NCBI GenBank assembly: GCA_021775355.1
Contig: JAJFHZ010000028.1
Location: 1 to 64,000 of the forward strand
Source of the DNA: Amylibacter sp.
Lineage (GTDB): Bacteria > Pseudomonadota > Alphaproteobacteria > Rhodobacterales > Rhodobacteraceae
Reading direction: 5' to 3'
DNA: 64,000 bases
The notes beneath the pieces were generated by a model, which made no database searches, was not told the DNA's origin, and worked only from the letters and a program-made list of their open reading frames with translations. This document shows positions 51,826 through 60,490 of this stretch, in pieces; the first letter of the stretch is position 1, and every line of letters begins with the position of its first letter. Made by a program: the position numbers and the translations under genes.

Positions 51826-52557
51826 TTAATCCAACCCGTACGCCTGTCGATCTTTCGCATCAACATCGTTGAACTTGTGATCAAATATATATTGCATGCG
51901 TTGTTTTGCGATCCGTTTTACCCTCCTGCCGGCATCTGAATATTTTCGCAGATGATCATAATAATACATATTGTAACTATAGGCCCCGCCAGCATTCAGG
52001 TTCTTTTCTAGGCGGCTGTCACAGTTTAGCTTTGCATCGTTCGCACAAGCGACATGAGAGTTATAACCTTCCTCCAAATGTCGTGCTTCATGTATGATGA
52101 TACCTACAATCGCAACCGGGTTATCCGTCATCAACTTATCAATGCTGATGTTTAGTTGATTATCTTCAAAAACACTTATACCCGCAAAATTCGACATCCA
52201 TTTCTTTCCGAATTGCGGATCAATTTTTTTCAACCATGCATAGAAATCAAAACCTGCTGTCCCATCAGGAAGAACGAATTTGGTCGTATCAATAAAATAC
52301 ATGGCTTTTGCCATGCGCGCTTCTTGTGACTTGCATGCGAATGCGCCGTCTTCCCACGTGTCCGCAAATCTGAAATCTTTGCGGTATTTTATTTGCCATA
52401 AATGGTTAAGCGCGGCACATTCCTTGTCGTTAAGCGCAAATTCATCTTTGTAATACAGGGAAAAGCCCGCCAGAGATATTGCCAAACATGCCAGAAATAC
52501 CAGAAAGGATCGTATCTCCTTTCTCTGCGATTTATGTCGGCCTAAAGGATCGTGCAC
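51826..52557 (-). CDS. Membrane-anchored protein with an HExxH motif
   Basis: A 243-residue protein not assigned to a family. One N-terminal membrane anchor (SFLVFLACLAISLAGFSLYY, about 17-36) places the rest in the periplasm. The motif IIIHEARHLEEGYNSH (HEARH at about 156-160) fits a zincin-type active site, with Glu163 or His170 as possible third ligand. Four cysteines (ECAAL, FACKS, VACAND, NCDS) could make two disulfides. The C-terminal half is tyrosine- and arginine-rich. A putative zinc metallopeptidase with no known partner. Confidence 0.65.
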   Translation of the reverse strand: MHDPLGRHKSQRKEIRSFLVFLACLAISLAGFSLYYKDEFALNDKECAALNHLWQIKYRKDFRFADTWEDGAFACKSQEARMAKAMYFIDTTKFVLPDGTAGFDFYAWLKKIDPQFGKKWMSNFAGISVFEDNQLNISIDKLMTDNPVAIVGIIIHEARHLEEGYNSHVACANDAKLNCDSRLEKNLNAGGAYSYNMYYYDHLRKYSDAGRRVKRIAKQRMQYIFDHKFNDVDAKDRQAYGLD

Positions 52558-52624
52558 GATAGGTCACCCGCATGTTGACTCCTAGCAATTATGCCGTTAA
52601 ATCCCCGATCAATCCATAAAGAAG

Positions 52625-52695
52625 TGCCAAACTTCTGGTCTCAGGATCACCACCAGTCAGCGAGTTTCGCCCACTGGTGCATTTTGCGTTTGGCA
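52625..52695. repeat. Nested inverted repeats upstream of ffh
   Basis: An outer pair TGCCAAAC (52625-52632) / GTTTGGCA (52688-52695) encloses CACCAGT (52651-52657) / ACTGGTG (52673-52679). CTGGT at 52635-52639 could instead pair with ACCAG at 52652-52656, so two alternative folds compete. If transcribed it would be a structured RNA; it does not match 4.5S RNA. Confidence 0.4.
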
Positions 52696-52705
52696 AATTA
52701 CTTCT

Positions 52706-52711
52706 TATACT
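52706..52711 (+). promoter_or_regulatory. Possible -10 box of ffh
   Basis: TATACT lies 37 bases before the ffh ATG. The best -35 match 17-18 bases upstream (TTTTGC/TTTGCG) is weak. Confidence 0.35.
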
Positions 52712-52747
52712 GGGGTAACGTGTGAACGGTCGAAAGGGCCCAAAGGT

Positions 52748-54262
52748 ATGTTTGAAAATCTATCCGATCGCCTTTCCGGCGTCTTTGATAAACTAACCCG
52801 CCAAGGGGCTTTGTCCGAAGATGATGTCGCGGTTGCCCTACGCGAAGTCCGTGTCGCATTGCTGGAAGCCGATGTATCCTTGCCCGTTGCACGCGATTTC
52901 GTCAAAGCGGTTCAGGAAAAGGCTACGGGCCAGAACGTTACCAAATCCGTGACGCCGGGCCAACAGGTTGTTAAAATCGTTCATGATGAACTGGTGCATT
53001 TCCTTTCAGGTGAAGACGCTAATGCAGGTGCGTTGAAGGTTGATAACCCACCTGCCCCTATTCTGATGGTCGGTCTGCAGGGGGGTGGTAAAACCACCAC
53101 AACCGCAAAACTGGCCAAACGCCTGAAAGAAAAAGACGGCAAAAAAGTTTTGATGGCGTCCTTGGACACAAACCGCCCTGCCGCGATGGAACAGTTGGCG
53201 ATTTTGGGCGTGCAAATCGGTGTGGACACATTGCCGATTGTCAAAGGCGAAAACGCCGTACAGATCGCCAAACGCACCAAGCAACAAGCCACCCTTGGCG
53301 GCTATGACGTTTACATGCTGGATACTGCGGGTCGTTTGCACATTGATGAAGTGTTAATGGATGAAGTGCAGTCGGTGCGCGACATTGCCGGCCCGCGCGA
53401 AACCCTGTTGGTTGTCGACGGGCTGACCGGCCAAGACGCGGTAAATGTCGCGGCAGAGTTCGACGAAAAGGTCGGTATTTCCGGCGTTGTTCTGACCCGT
53501 ATGGACGGTGACGGGCGCGGTGGCGCGGCATTGTCGATGAAAGCGGTCACAGGCCAGCCGATTAAATTCGTCGGCCTTGGCGAAAAGCTGGACGCATTGG
53601 AAGAATTCCACCCTGAACGGATCGCGGGCCGTATTTTGGGCATGGGCGACATCGTATCGCTGGTGGAAAAAGCCCAGGAAACCATAGAGGCCGAACAGGC
53701 TGAACGCATGATGAAGCGCTTCAAAAAAGGTCAGTTCAACATGAACGACCTGAAGACGCAGCTTGAGCAGATGATGAAAATGGGTGGCATGCAAGGTGTC
53801 ATGGGCATGTTGCCGGGCATGAAGAAAATGTCCCAGAAAATCGAAGACGCAGGCGGCATCGACGACAAGGTATTCAAACGCCAGATCGCATTGATCCAGT
53901 CAATGACAAAAGTGGAACGCGCGAATCCGCATATCATGCAGGCATCACGCAAAAAACGTGTGGCCGCAGGTGCAGGCTTATCCGTTCAGGAATTGAACCA
54001 GCTTATGAAAATGCAACGCCAGATGGGCGATATGATGAAGAAGATGGGCAAAGGCGGTATGTTGAAACAAGCCATGAAGGGCATGATGGGTAAGGGCGGA
54101 ATGCCTGAAATGCCCGCTGGCATCGACCCGTCCGCAATGGACCCCAAAGCAATGGAAGAGGCCGCCAAGAAAATGGGTAAATTACCCGGGCTTGGTGGTG
54201 GATTACCGGGACTTGGTGGCGGTTTGCCGCTAGGGCTTTCTGGGTTCGGGAAGAAAAAATGA
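52748..54262 (+). CDS. ffh: Signal recognition particle protein Ffh
   Basis: The GTPase of SRP that delivers nascent membrane proteins to FtsY. The 504 residues comprise an N domain (1-85), a G domain with G1 GLQGGGKTTTTAKLAK (about 107-122), DTAGRLHID and the TRMDGDGRGGAAL motif, and a methionine-rich M domain from about 320 that binds 4.5S RNA and signal peptides. The C-terminus is an unusual Met/Gly-rich tail with KMGKGGM repeats and GLGGGLPGLGGGLP. Translationally coupled to the NIPSNAP gene. Confidence 0.97.
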   Translation: MFENLSDRLSGVFDKLTRQGALSEDDVAVALREVRVALLEADVSLPVARDFVKAVQEKATGQNVTKSVTPGQQVVKIVHDELVHFLSGEDANAGALKVDNPPAPILMVGLQGGGKTTTTAKLAKRLKEKDGKKVLMASLDTNRPAAMEQLAILGVQIGVDTLPIVKGENAVQIAKRTKQQATLGGYDVYMLDTAGRLHIDEVLMDEVQSVRDIAGPRETLLVVDGLTGQDAVNVAAEFDEKVGISGVVLTRMDGDGRGGAALSMKAVTGQPIKFVGLGEKLDALEEFHPERIAGRILGMGDIVSLVEKAQETIEAEQAERMMKRFKKGQFNMNDLKTQLEQMMKMGGMQGVMGMLPGMKKMSQKIEDAGGIDDKVFKRQIALIQSMTKVERANPHIMQASRKKRVAAGAGLSVQELNQLMKMQRQMGDMMKKMGKGGMLKQAMKGMMGKGGMPEMPAGIDPSAMDPKAMEEAAKKMGKLPGLGGGLPGLGGGLPLGLSGFGKKK

Positions 54263-54594
54263 TCACTTGCTCCCTAACATATGTAATTGATCCCTATAAA
54301 GTGGATGCTTTTGAAACTTATGCAAAAGTCTGGATTCATCTTGTAAATAAATTGGGCGGGACACATCACGGTTATTGGTTGCCGCACGAAGGGCCAAATA
54401 ATATTGCTTATTGTGCTTTTTCATTCCCATCTCTGACAGCTTACGAAGCGTACCGCAAAGAAATGGCGAATGATGTCGAATGTCAGGCCGCTTATGAGTT
54501 TGCGGAAAAAACACACTGCATTATTTCATACGAACGCAGCTTCACACGCCCAATCTTAAATGGTGCGTCACCGCAAGAACTGGGGCTTATATGA
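54259..54594 (+). CDS. NIPSNAP family protein
   Basis: A 111-residue ferredoxin-like alpha/beta-barrel protein of the NIPSNAP kind: TYVIDPYKVDAFETYAKVW, LGGTHHGYWLP and FEKTH/AYEFAEKTHCIIS. Function in bacteria unknown. It overlaps ffh and the chorismate mutase gene by ATGA on both sides, so the three are translated together. Confidence 0.85.
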   Translation: MITCSLTYVIDPYKVDAFETYAKVWIHLVNKLGGTHHGYWLPHEGPNNIAYCAFSFPSLTAYEAYRKEMANDVECQAAYEFAEKTHCIISYERSFTRPILNGASPQELGLI

Positions 54595-54887
54595 CCGATA
54601 CAACACAAAAAGCCGCTGAAATTCTGGCCGAACACCGCGACAGTATTGACCGCCTTGACGCGATCTTGATTTATTCACTGGGCGAGCGGTTCAAACACAC
54701 ACAGGCCGTGGGCAAATTGAAAGCGGAACATGCCTTGCCGCCATCCGACCCTGCGCGTGAAGCGCAACAAATCAAACGTCTTGAGGATTTGGCACATCGT
54801 GCCAACCTTGACCCGAAATTCGCGACGAAGTTCCTGAACTTTATCATCAGCGAAGTCATTCAACATCACAAGAAACATCAGGAATAG
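54591..54887 (+). CDS. Chorismate mutase (AroQ type)
   Basis: A 98-residue all-helical chorismate mutase that converts chorismate to prephenate for Phe/Tyr synthesis. Active-site elements: HRDSIDRLDAILIYSLGERF (the RxxIDxLD pattern) near the N-terminus and VGKLKAEH in helix 1/2. Short, monofunctional; no prephenate dehydratase is adjacent. Overlaps the NIPSNAP stop (ATGA) and precedes rpsP. Confidence 0.9.
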   Translation: MTDTTQKAAEILAEHRDSIDRLDAILIYSLGERFKHTQAVGKLKAEHALPPSDPAREAQQIKRLEDLAHRANLDPKFATKFLNFIISEVIQHHKKHQE

Positions 54888-54923
54888 GGCCTAGGCCCGA
54901 ATAGCACATTTAGGAGAATTAAC

Positions 54924-55352
54924 ATGGCTATGAAAATCAGACTTGCCCGTGGCGGCTCAAAAAAACGTCCATTTTATCGCGTTGTTGCGGCTGACAGCCG
55001 TATGCCACGCGATGGTCGTTATGTTGAAAAACTGGGCACATACAACCCGCTTTTACCAAAAGACAGTGAAGAGCGTGTGAAGCTGGATATGGAACGCGTA
55101 AACTACTGGTTGGGTGAAGGCGCACAACCATCTGACCGTGTTGCACGTTTTCTGGAGGCCAGCGGTACTTTGGCTAAAACAGAGCGTAGCAATCCTGAAA
55201 AAGCCAAGCCCGGCAAAAAAGCCCAAGACCGTGTAGAAGAAAAAGCGACTAAAGTGGCCGATGCGGCTGAAGCTGCAAAAGCTGCGGCCGAGGCCCCTGC
55301 GCAAGAAGCACCAGCCGAAGAGCCGGCAGAAGAAGAAGCTACGGCTGAGTAA
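54924..55352 (+). CDS. rpsP: 30S ribosomal protein S16
   Basis: The S16 core is residues 1-82 ([19 protein letters not shown], then [19 protein letters not shown]). The remaining 60 residues are an Ala/Glu/Pro/Lys-rich, presumably disordered, tail ([15 protein letters not shown]) typical of alphaproteobacterial S16. Preceded by AGGAG. Heads the rpsP-rimM-trmD ribosome-biogenesis block, here interrupted by bluB and other genes. Confidence 0.97.
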   Translation: MAMKIRLARGGSKKRPFYRVVAADSRMPRDGRYVEKLGTYNPLLPKDSEERVKLDMERVNYWLGEGAQPSDRVARFLEASGTLAKTERSNPEKAKPGKKAQDRVEEKATKVADAAEAAKAAAEAPAQEAPAEEPAEEEATAE

Positions 55353-55376
55353 GCAAGTATTGGTATTGGAGTAAAC

Positions 55377-56009
55377 ATGCGCAAGTTTTCGCAAGACTTC
55401 CAAACCGAACTTTATGACCTGATGAAGTGGCGCCGCGATGTGCGCCACTTCAAACCCGACCCTGTTGATCCTGAATTGTTGCGATTATGTCTGAACGCGT
55501 TCCAGATGGCGCCATCCGTTGGCCTGTCGGAACCGTGGCGGATTGTGGCTGTAAACAGTGCTGATGCCCGTCAAAAATCCCTAGATAATTTCAAAGCCGC
55601 AAATGCCGATGCGTTGGCCGGTTACGGAAAAGGACAAGCGGAACTTTACGCCACACTGAAACTGACAGGAATGCGTGATGCACCCGTGCAACTGGCGATC
55701 TTCTGCGAGGAAGATACCCCCAAAGGCAGCGGTTTAGGTGCACAAACCATGCCTGAAATGCGCCGTTATTCGGTTGTTTCCGCAATCATGAGCTTCTGGT
55801 TGGCAACGCGCGCATATGGACTGGGGCTGGGCTGGGTGTCTATCCTTGATCCTGTACAATTGCGCCATGACCTTGACCTGCCTGACAACTGGTCATTGGT
55901 GGCCTATCTTTGTGTTGGCTGGCCGAAAGAAGAGACTGAAACGCCCGAACTTGAAACCGTTGGCTGGGAAATGCGCGATGCGCAACTGACCACGCTGATT
56001 GAACGGTAG
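55377..56009 (+). CDS. bluB: 5,6-dimethylbenzimidazole synthase
   Basis: A 210-residue nitroreductase-fold enzyme that cannibalises FMNH2 with oxygen to make the lower ligand of cobalamin. Features: WRRDVRHFKPDPV (about 19-31), MAPSVGLSEPWRIV (BluB signature) and ARAYGLGLGWVSILDP. Length normal. No cobalamin riboswitch fits the 24-base gap from rpsP, so it is likely read through from that promoter. Its presence implies B12 synthesis or salvage. Confidence 0.9.
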   Translation: MRKFSQDFQTELYDLMKWRRDVRHFKPDPVDPELLRLCLNAFQMAPSVGLSEPWRIVAVNSADARQKSLDNFKAANADALAGYGKGQAELYATLKLTGMRDAPVQLAIFCEEDTPKGSGLGAQTMPEMRRYSVVSAIMSFWLATRAYGLGLGWVSILDPVQLRHDLDLPDNWSLVAYLCVGWPKEETETPELETVGWEMRDAQLTTLIER

Positions 56010-56019
56010 GATCAAAGGA

Positions 56020-56169
56020 ATGAAACGCTGTTACATAGCAACCTGTTTTGCACTTGTTCTTGGGATTTGGCTAGGAGCCAAAGCAGATCGATTTTTCCAA
56101 GTTGACCGATGTCTTGATTTAGGTGGACATATTGGCAATTCTGGACTGTGTGAAGGTGCTAACCAATGA
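56020..56169 (+). CDS. Small conserved-looking 49-residue protein between bluB and rimM
   Basis: Encodes [20 protein letters not shown] (a membrane/signal-like segment) followed by a short tail with [21 protein letters not shown] features, i.e. CLDxGG...GLC. Start ATG 56020 is preceded by AAAGGA; the stop overlaps the rimM ATG (ATGA), so it is probably a real translated gene. Similar short proteins are, from memory, common at this place in Rhodobacterales; function unknown. Confidence 0.7.
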   Translation: MKRCYIATCFALVLGIWLGAKADRFFQVDRCLDLGGHIGNSGLCEGANQ

Positions 56170-56699
56170 CACAACCCGATCTTATCTGCATCGCCGCCAT
56201 TATCGGCGCTTTCGGCGTTAAGGGTGAATTGCGTGTCAAAAGTTTTTGCGCGAACCCGGCTGATCTTGGCAGTTACGGCCCACTAACGTCTGAAGATGGC
56301 AGTCAAAGCTATGATCTGCGCGTCAATGGCCCGATCAAGGGCGGATATTCCTGCCGCATCAAAGGCGTGCAATACAAGGATCAGGCCGACGCGCTGAAAG
56401 GTGTGCGGCTTTATACCAACCGCGAAAACCTGCCGTCCCTGCCCGATGACGAATTTTATCACGCTGATCTGGTGGGGCTGGATGTCTATGATACAGGCGG
56501 TGAAAAGCTGGGGCAAATTACTGCAGTGCATGACCATGGCGCGGGTGATTTTCTGGAAATCGCAGGCAAGGGGATCAAGAACACCGTGTTGTTACCGTTT
56601 ACCCGTGATGCTGTGCCAACCGTTGATCTAGCTGCGAAACGCATCATTACCGATCCGCCGAAGGGTGTGTTTCCAGAGACTGACGATGACGACGTTTAA
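56166..56699 (+). CDS. rimM: Ribosome maturation factor RimM
   Basis: A 177-residue 16S rRNA processing factor that binds S19 and assists 30S head assembly. The N-terminal RimM domain starts [21 protein letters not shown]; the C-terminal PRC-barrel domain (from about 95) has [13 protein letters not shown] and [14 protein letters not shown]. Its 3' end overlaps the next gene by 14 bases. Confidence 0.93.
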   Translation: MTQPDLICIAAIIGAFGVKGELRVKSFCANPADLGSYGPLTSEDGSQSYDLRVNGPIKGGYSCRIKGVQYKDQADALKGVRLYTNRENLPSLPDDEFYHADLVGLDVYDTGGEKLGQITAVHDHGAGDFLEIAGKGIKNTVLLPFTRDAVPTVDLAAKRIITDPPKGVFPETDDDDV

Positions 56700-57138
56700 C
56701 GCCTCACCTCAACTGGTTCCGGAGCTTGGTTGCATTGACGTTGCCGTATCACGGCGGTTTTATATTGATATTCTAGGGTTTACGGTCAAATATGAGCGAC
56801 CATCGAACGGGTTTGTCTATCTGATCCGTGATGGTGTTAGTATTATGCTGGAACCTTTGTCAGAGGACACATGGCAACTGGCTGAACCTACGCCCCCGCT
56901 TGGGCGCGGCTTGCACTTTGAAATAAATGTGACCTCACTGGAAGAGTTGCATGCAAATTGCAAAACACACGGCGTTGTGTTTGTGCAAGAATTTGAAGAA
57001 GCATGGTACAGAGGTGGCGATGTTTATCACGGCCAACGCCAGTTTGTTATCGCCGACCCTGATGGTTATATTTTGCGGTTTGCACAAAGCCTAGGAACTA
57101 AAACAACACCTCCTTCAACAGGAAGGTCCAGAAAGTGA
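56686..57138 (+). CDS. VOC family (bleomycin-resistance-like) protein
   Basis: A 150-residue VOC protein: N-terminal module [23 protein letters not shown] (in part [14 protein letters not shown]), C-terminal module [20 protein letters not shown]. Bleomycin-binding proteins share this fold; this role is not implied. ATG 56686 lies inside rimM, and the stop overlaps the trmD GTG (GTGA). Inserted into the rimM-trmD pair, it is presumably co-transcribed; the function is unclear. Confidence 0.85.
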   Translation: MTTFNASPQLVPELGCIDVAVSRRFYIDILGFTVKYERPSNGFVYLIRDGVSIMLEPLSEDTWQLAEPTPPLGRGLHFEINVTSLEELHANCKTHGVVFVQEFEEAWYRGGDVYHGQRQFVIADPDGYILRFAQSLGTKTTPPSTGRSRK

Positions 57139-57944
57139 CTGATAAACCAGCCAAATCCCACGGCCGATTGGCAGTTCGTCCCAGCCTGAAACCACGCGCA
57201 TTGATGACCGATACGCCCGATATTCAAGGTGCGTGGAAGGTCAAGGTGATCACGTTGTTTCCGGAACTATTTCCGGGTGTTTTGGGTGGTTCATTGACTG
57301 GCAAAGCCCTGAAAGAAGGCTTGTGGAATTTGGAAACGATTGAACTGCGCGGATACGGGATTGGCAAGCACAAAGACGTCGACAGCCCACCTGCGGGTGG
57401 TGGTGCCGGTATGGTGCTAAAGGCAGATGTTGTGGGTGCTGCACTGGAAGACGCGCGTCGCGGTACACCTGTTGACCCTACGGCTTGGCCTGTCGTGTAC
57501 TTGTCGCCGCGCGGTAAACCGTTGACCCAAAGCATGGCACGCGATTTCAGCCGCGCCCAAGGCATGACACTTTTGTGTGGCCGTTTTGAAGGTGTCGATG
57601 AACGGGTTTTGGAAGAATATAATGTGCAGGAAGTATCCCTTGGGGATTTTGTGCTGACAGGTGGTGAAATCGCGGCACAAGCCCTGATTGACGCAACCGT
57701 GCGTTTGTTGCCCAATGTGTTAGGCAATGACGAAAGTGCAATAGACGAAAGCTTTTCCAATGGGCTGCTTGAGCATCCGCAATACACAAAACCCAGCGAA
57801 TGGCGGGGGCGTAAAATTCCCGATGTTCTGTTGTCGGGGCACCATGGAAACGTGGATAAATGGCGTTTAGAGCAATCCGAAAAGCTGACACAGGAACGAC
57901 GGCCAGATTTATGGGATATTCGTATTAAAGATAAAAAACTATGA
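57135..57944 (+). CDS. trmD: tRNA (guanine-N1-)-methyltransferase
   Basis: Makes m1G37 in tRNAs with a trefoil-knot SPOUT fold. Motifs: VKVITLFPELFPGVL, DDSPPAGGGAGMVLK-like DSPPAGGGAGMVL, LLCGRFEGVDERVLEEY, GDFVLTGGEIAAQALID and HPQYTKPSEWRGR. The 269 residues include a 23-residue N-terminal extension when starting at GTG 57135, which has AGGAAGG 8 bases before it; the ATG at 57204 gives the common length but lacks a ribosome site. rplS, normally next, is not here. Confidence 0.95.
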   Translation: MTDKPAKSHGRLAVRPSLKPRALMTDTPDIQGAWKVKVITLFPELFPGVLGGSLTGKALKEGLWNLETIELRGYGIGKHKDVDSPPAGGGAGMVLKADVVGAALEDARRGTPVDPTAWPVVYLSPRGKPLTQSMARDFSRAQGMTLLCGRFEGVDERVLEEYNVQEVSLGDFVLTGGEIAAQALIDATVRLLPNVLGNDESAIDESFSNGLLEHPQYTKPSEWRGRKIPDVLLSGHHGNVDKWRLEQSEKLTQERRPDLWDIRIKDKKL

Positions 57945-58018
57945 ATTGACCAACAACTCAATCTCTTCCAAAGTCATGCTTATTACAAATACAATCAGCT
58001 GAAAAATTGGAGCATGGA

Positions 58019-59137
58019 ATGGGTGAAAACTTGGTCTCTGGCGAAAAGGGCGTCTTTGCAGAAACTGCCCACAATTCATACACGTTACCATCGCGTTATT
58101 ACACTGACGAAGATATTCATCGGCAAGAGTTAAACAAGATTTTTCAACGGTCTTGGTTATACGTAGGCCATATCTCTGATTTACCTGAAATCGGCAGCTA
58201 CATAGCTGATGAGATTGCCGGACAACCTGTTTTGGTGCTGCGCGGGGAAAATGCTGAAATAAATGCCTTTTTCAATGTGTGCCAGCATCGGGGTCATTTG
58301 CTTTTGTCTGGCCGTGGGCGAACCGGCAAACGTATCGTTTGCCCCTATCATGCATGGTGTTACGGGCTTGATGGTGGGCTTGCAACTGCACGTATGACCC
58401 GCGATGTTGTTGGTTTTGACAGGGCTAATTATGGCTTGAAACCTATCCAGCATACGATTGTTGCCGGAATGATCTTCATTAACTTCGACCCAAATGCCAA
58501 GCCCGAAGATGGTGATCTGCCGGAGTTTGAAAAAACAATCCTTTGCCATCTACCACATATGCCCGAATATACAGCACATCATCGATTGGATTTTGATATT
58601 GCTGCGAACTGGAAAGTTATTGTCGACAATTTTTCGGAAGGGTATCACATTCCGATTGCCCACCCGACGTTAGCCACGCTTTACAACGAAAAGGGCGGAA
58701 CATCGCAAATCGGCAAGCGTTACGGATTTTATCAAAAAACCGCGAAAGCGGGGTTTGCAGGGTTTGAGACCAAAGGCGATGAGCCCTATTTGACATGGTT
58801 TCTTTGGCCTAATTTATGTCTTCTTAGCCTGCCAGGCAGCCCACAGTTAATTGTTTTGCGTATTGGGCCGAACGGGCCGATCCGATCACTTGAACATGCA
58901 GATATTTACAGCCCCGCGGATGTGAGTACGTCAAATTTAGACGCGGTCAAATCCCTGTTCGCAGAAATGTTCAACCAAGAAGACATTGCCTTGGTTGAAA
59001 GTGTCCAGCGCGGCCTTTCCAGTTTGGGGTATGATCAGGGTCGTTATGTTGCCGACATCAAAGGTTCGTGGTTTTCAGAGTCAGGGCTTCACGCTTTCCA
59101 TAAGCAAATTTTAGAGGATATTGCTTCCGAACATTAA
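58019..59137 (+). CDS. Rieske-type ring-hydroxylating/demethylating oxygenase, alpha subunit
   Basis: A 372-residue Rieske non-heme iron oxygenase. The [2Fe-2S] ligands are Cys88/His90 (CQHRGH) and Cys108/His111 (CPYHAWC). The catalytic iron ligands are His210/His215 in DNFSEGYHIPIAH, with a distal Asp near 326. The short, trimethylamine-type layout recalls the carnitine/choline/glycine-betaine monooxygenase branch rather than aromatic dioxygenases. No reductase gene is adjacent. ATG 58019 is 6 bases after GGAG. Its stop overlaps the convergent redoxin stop. Confidence 0.85.
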   Translation: MGENLVSGEKGVFAETAHNSYTLPSRYYTDEDIHRQELNKIFQRSWLYVGHISDLPEIGSYIADEIAGQPVLVLRGENAEINAFFNVCQHRGHLLLSGRGRTGKRIVCPYHAWCYGLDGGLATARMTRDVVGFDRANYGLKPIQHTIVAGMIFINFDPNAKPEDGDLPEFEKTILCHLPHMPEYTAHHRLDFDIAANWKVIVDNFSEGYHIPIAHPTLATLYNEKGGTSQIGKRYGFYQKTAKAGFAGFETKGDEPYLTWFLWPNLCLLSLPGSPQLIVLRIGPNGPIRSLEHADIYSPADVSTSNLDAVKSLFAEMFNQEDIALVESVQRGLSSLGYDQGRYVADIKGSWFSESGLHAFHKQILEDIASEH

Positions 59138-59664
59138 GGGGTCGGGCACCCTTTTTCATCGCATTCTTCAGGTTTATAATCATCCCGCATCACACCTTTT
59201 ATAACCTCACCCGCCAGCGTCGCAATTTCAGCTCCGATTTGCAGCTCTGACACTTGCCCGAAATGATTTGCACGCAAATACCCTTGTTTATCAATCAGGA
59301 TCAGGCTGGGGGTGCCTTGCATCTGGTAGGCTTGCATTGTCATTGGCATATCGCCCCGACCTGCTTGATCCACCCCAACAGGGAAGGTCAAACGGTATTC
59401 ATAAAGGAAAGCTTCCAGTGACACGGGTGTCATCGCGGCGTGGTGTTCAAACACGGTATGCAATCCGATGACTGCAACATGATCGCGGGGAAACATCTGA
59501 TGGATTTTCTGCGCTAACGGCAAGCCGTGGGAAACACAGCCGGGGCAGAGCATTTGGAAGGCTTCGATCACCACAACCTTGCCGCGCAAACCAGCAAGTG
59601 TGATGTCCTTGTCAGTGTTAAACCATTTGGCAACCATCAGTTCGGGGGCAATGGTGTTACGCAT
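59134..59664 (-). CDS. TlpA/AhpC-type thiol redoxin
   Basis: A 176-residue thioredoxin-fold protein with active site CPGC (Cys40, Cys43), a cis-Pro segment GTPSLILIDKQG and no signal peptide. The C-terminal CDEKGCPTP adds two cysteines. Likely a cytosolic thiol oxidoreductase. It lies 53 bases after a periplasmic protein gene on the same strand, under the MarR-linked divergent promoter. Confidence 0.82.
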   Translation of the reverse strand: MRNTIAPELMVAKWFNTDKDITLAGLRGKVVVIEAFQMLCPGCVSHGLPLAQKIHQMFPRDHVAVIGLHTVFEHHAAMTPVSLEAFLYEYRLTFPVGVDQAGRGDMPMTMQAYQMQGTPSLILIDKQGYLRANHFGQVSELQIGAEIATLAGEVIKGVMRDDYKPEECDEKGCPTP

Positions 59665-59717
59665 ATCATATCTCCAAATGTGGTTAGGGTCGCACAGTTT
59701 GCACGACCCATAAAGGT

Positions 59718-60467
59718 TTATTCAATTTTACCCGGTAGGCTTAAATCGCCTGAAGCCACATCAAACACATCCGTTACACATAACAGTGGGGCATGAACAC
59801 TCGCGTTGACCTGTAGAGCTGCGGTCACACCATCGTATGAGGCGTTACTTATGGCCTGAGCATCAACAAAACCCGCCTTCACAGCCACCTCTGGCCCGTT
59901 GAACAACGGGGTGAACCCGGGGCTATCAATAAAGATCGGCAGGCCCGGCCATGTTGCCGGCATTTTGGGCGTGGCATCTTTGGGGATGTCGCGTACACCT
60001 AATGCCCCCGCGCCGCATGCCTTTGTTGGTTGCAATACAACCCAATGGCTGTGCCAATTAATACCATCGTTTGCCAGATCCCCGTCGCCGTTTTCATCAA
60101 AAAGCGGGGTGTCGTCAAAGTCAGGGTGGCTGGTTACAGCAAGTGCCAGAATGCCCGTATCACCTTCAAAGCCAACCGTGGAGGGATTCAGTGATGTCGG
60201 CCATACATAAGATAGTACAGGTGCACTGGCTAATGATCCGATGGCATCCGGGATTATTGAACCCGCCACACCATTTGTTGTCATATGGAAAGTTACAATG
60301 TGGCCATCACGGTGCGTATGTGCTGCTAGAATATCAAAAGCGGCAGCTTTCGATGTGTCTGCCGCAGATTTTACTGCACCTTGTTGATGGATAGCATTGG
60401 TTTCATTTGCAACAACGGCTGAGGCCAAGAATACCAGAGCAGTGGTTGAGATTAGTATCTTTTTCAT
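59718..60467 (-). CDS. Exported protein of unknown function with a calcium-loop-like motif
   Basis: A 249-residue protein with signal peptide MKKILISTTALVFLASAVVA. Not a family I recognise. A DENGDGDLANDG stretch (124-135) resembles an EF-hand loop, followed by NWHSHWVV; further histidines (HPDF, HTHRDG) suggest metal binding. Two cysteines (Cys151, Cys231) may be bonded. ATG 60467 has GGAG 7 bases before it. Divergent from the MarR gene and first gene of a two-gene operon with the redoxin. Confidence 0.7.
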   Translation of the reverse strand: MKKILISTTALVFLASAVVANETNAIHQQGAVKSAADTSKAAAFDILAAHTHRDGHIVTFHMTTNGVAGSIIPDAIGSLASAPVLSYVWPTSLNPSTVGFEGDTGILALAVTSHPDFDDTPLFDENGDGDLANDGINWHSHWVVLQPTKACGAGALGVRDIPKDATPKMPATWPGLPIFIDSPGFTPLFNGPEVAVKAGFVDAQAISNASYDGVTAALQVNASVHAPLLCVTDVFDVASGDLSLPGKIE

Positions 60468-60490
60468 TTTGATCTCCATTTACAGAATCG

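Noticed and set aside
52560..52747. 4.5S/SRP RNA next to ffh
   Set aside because: The region lacks the conserved SRP domain IV features; the stems seen do not match.
55353..55376. Cobalamin riboswitch in front of bluB
   Set aside because: The gap is only 24 bases; no room for a B12 box or aptamer.
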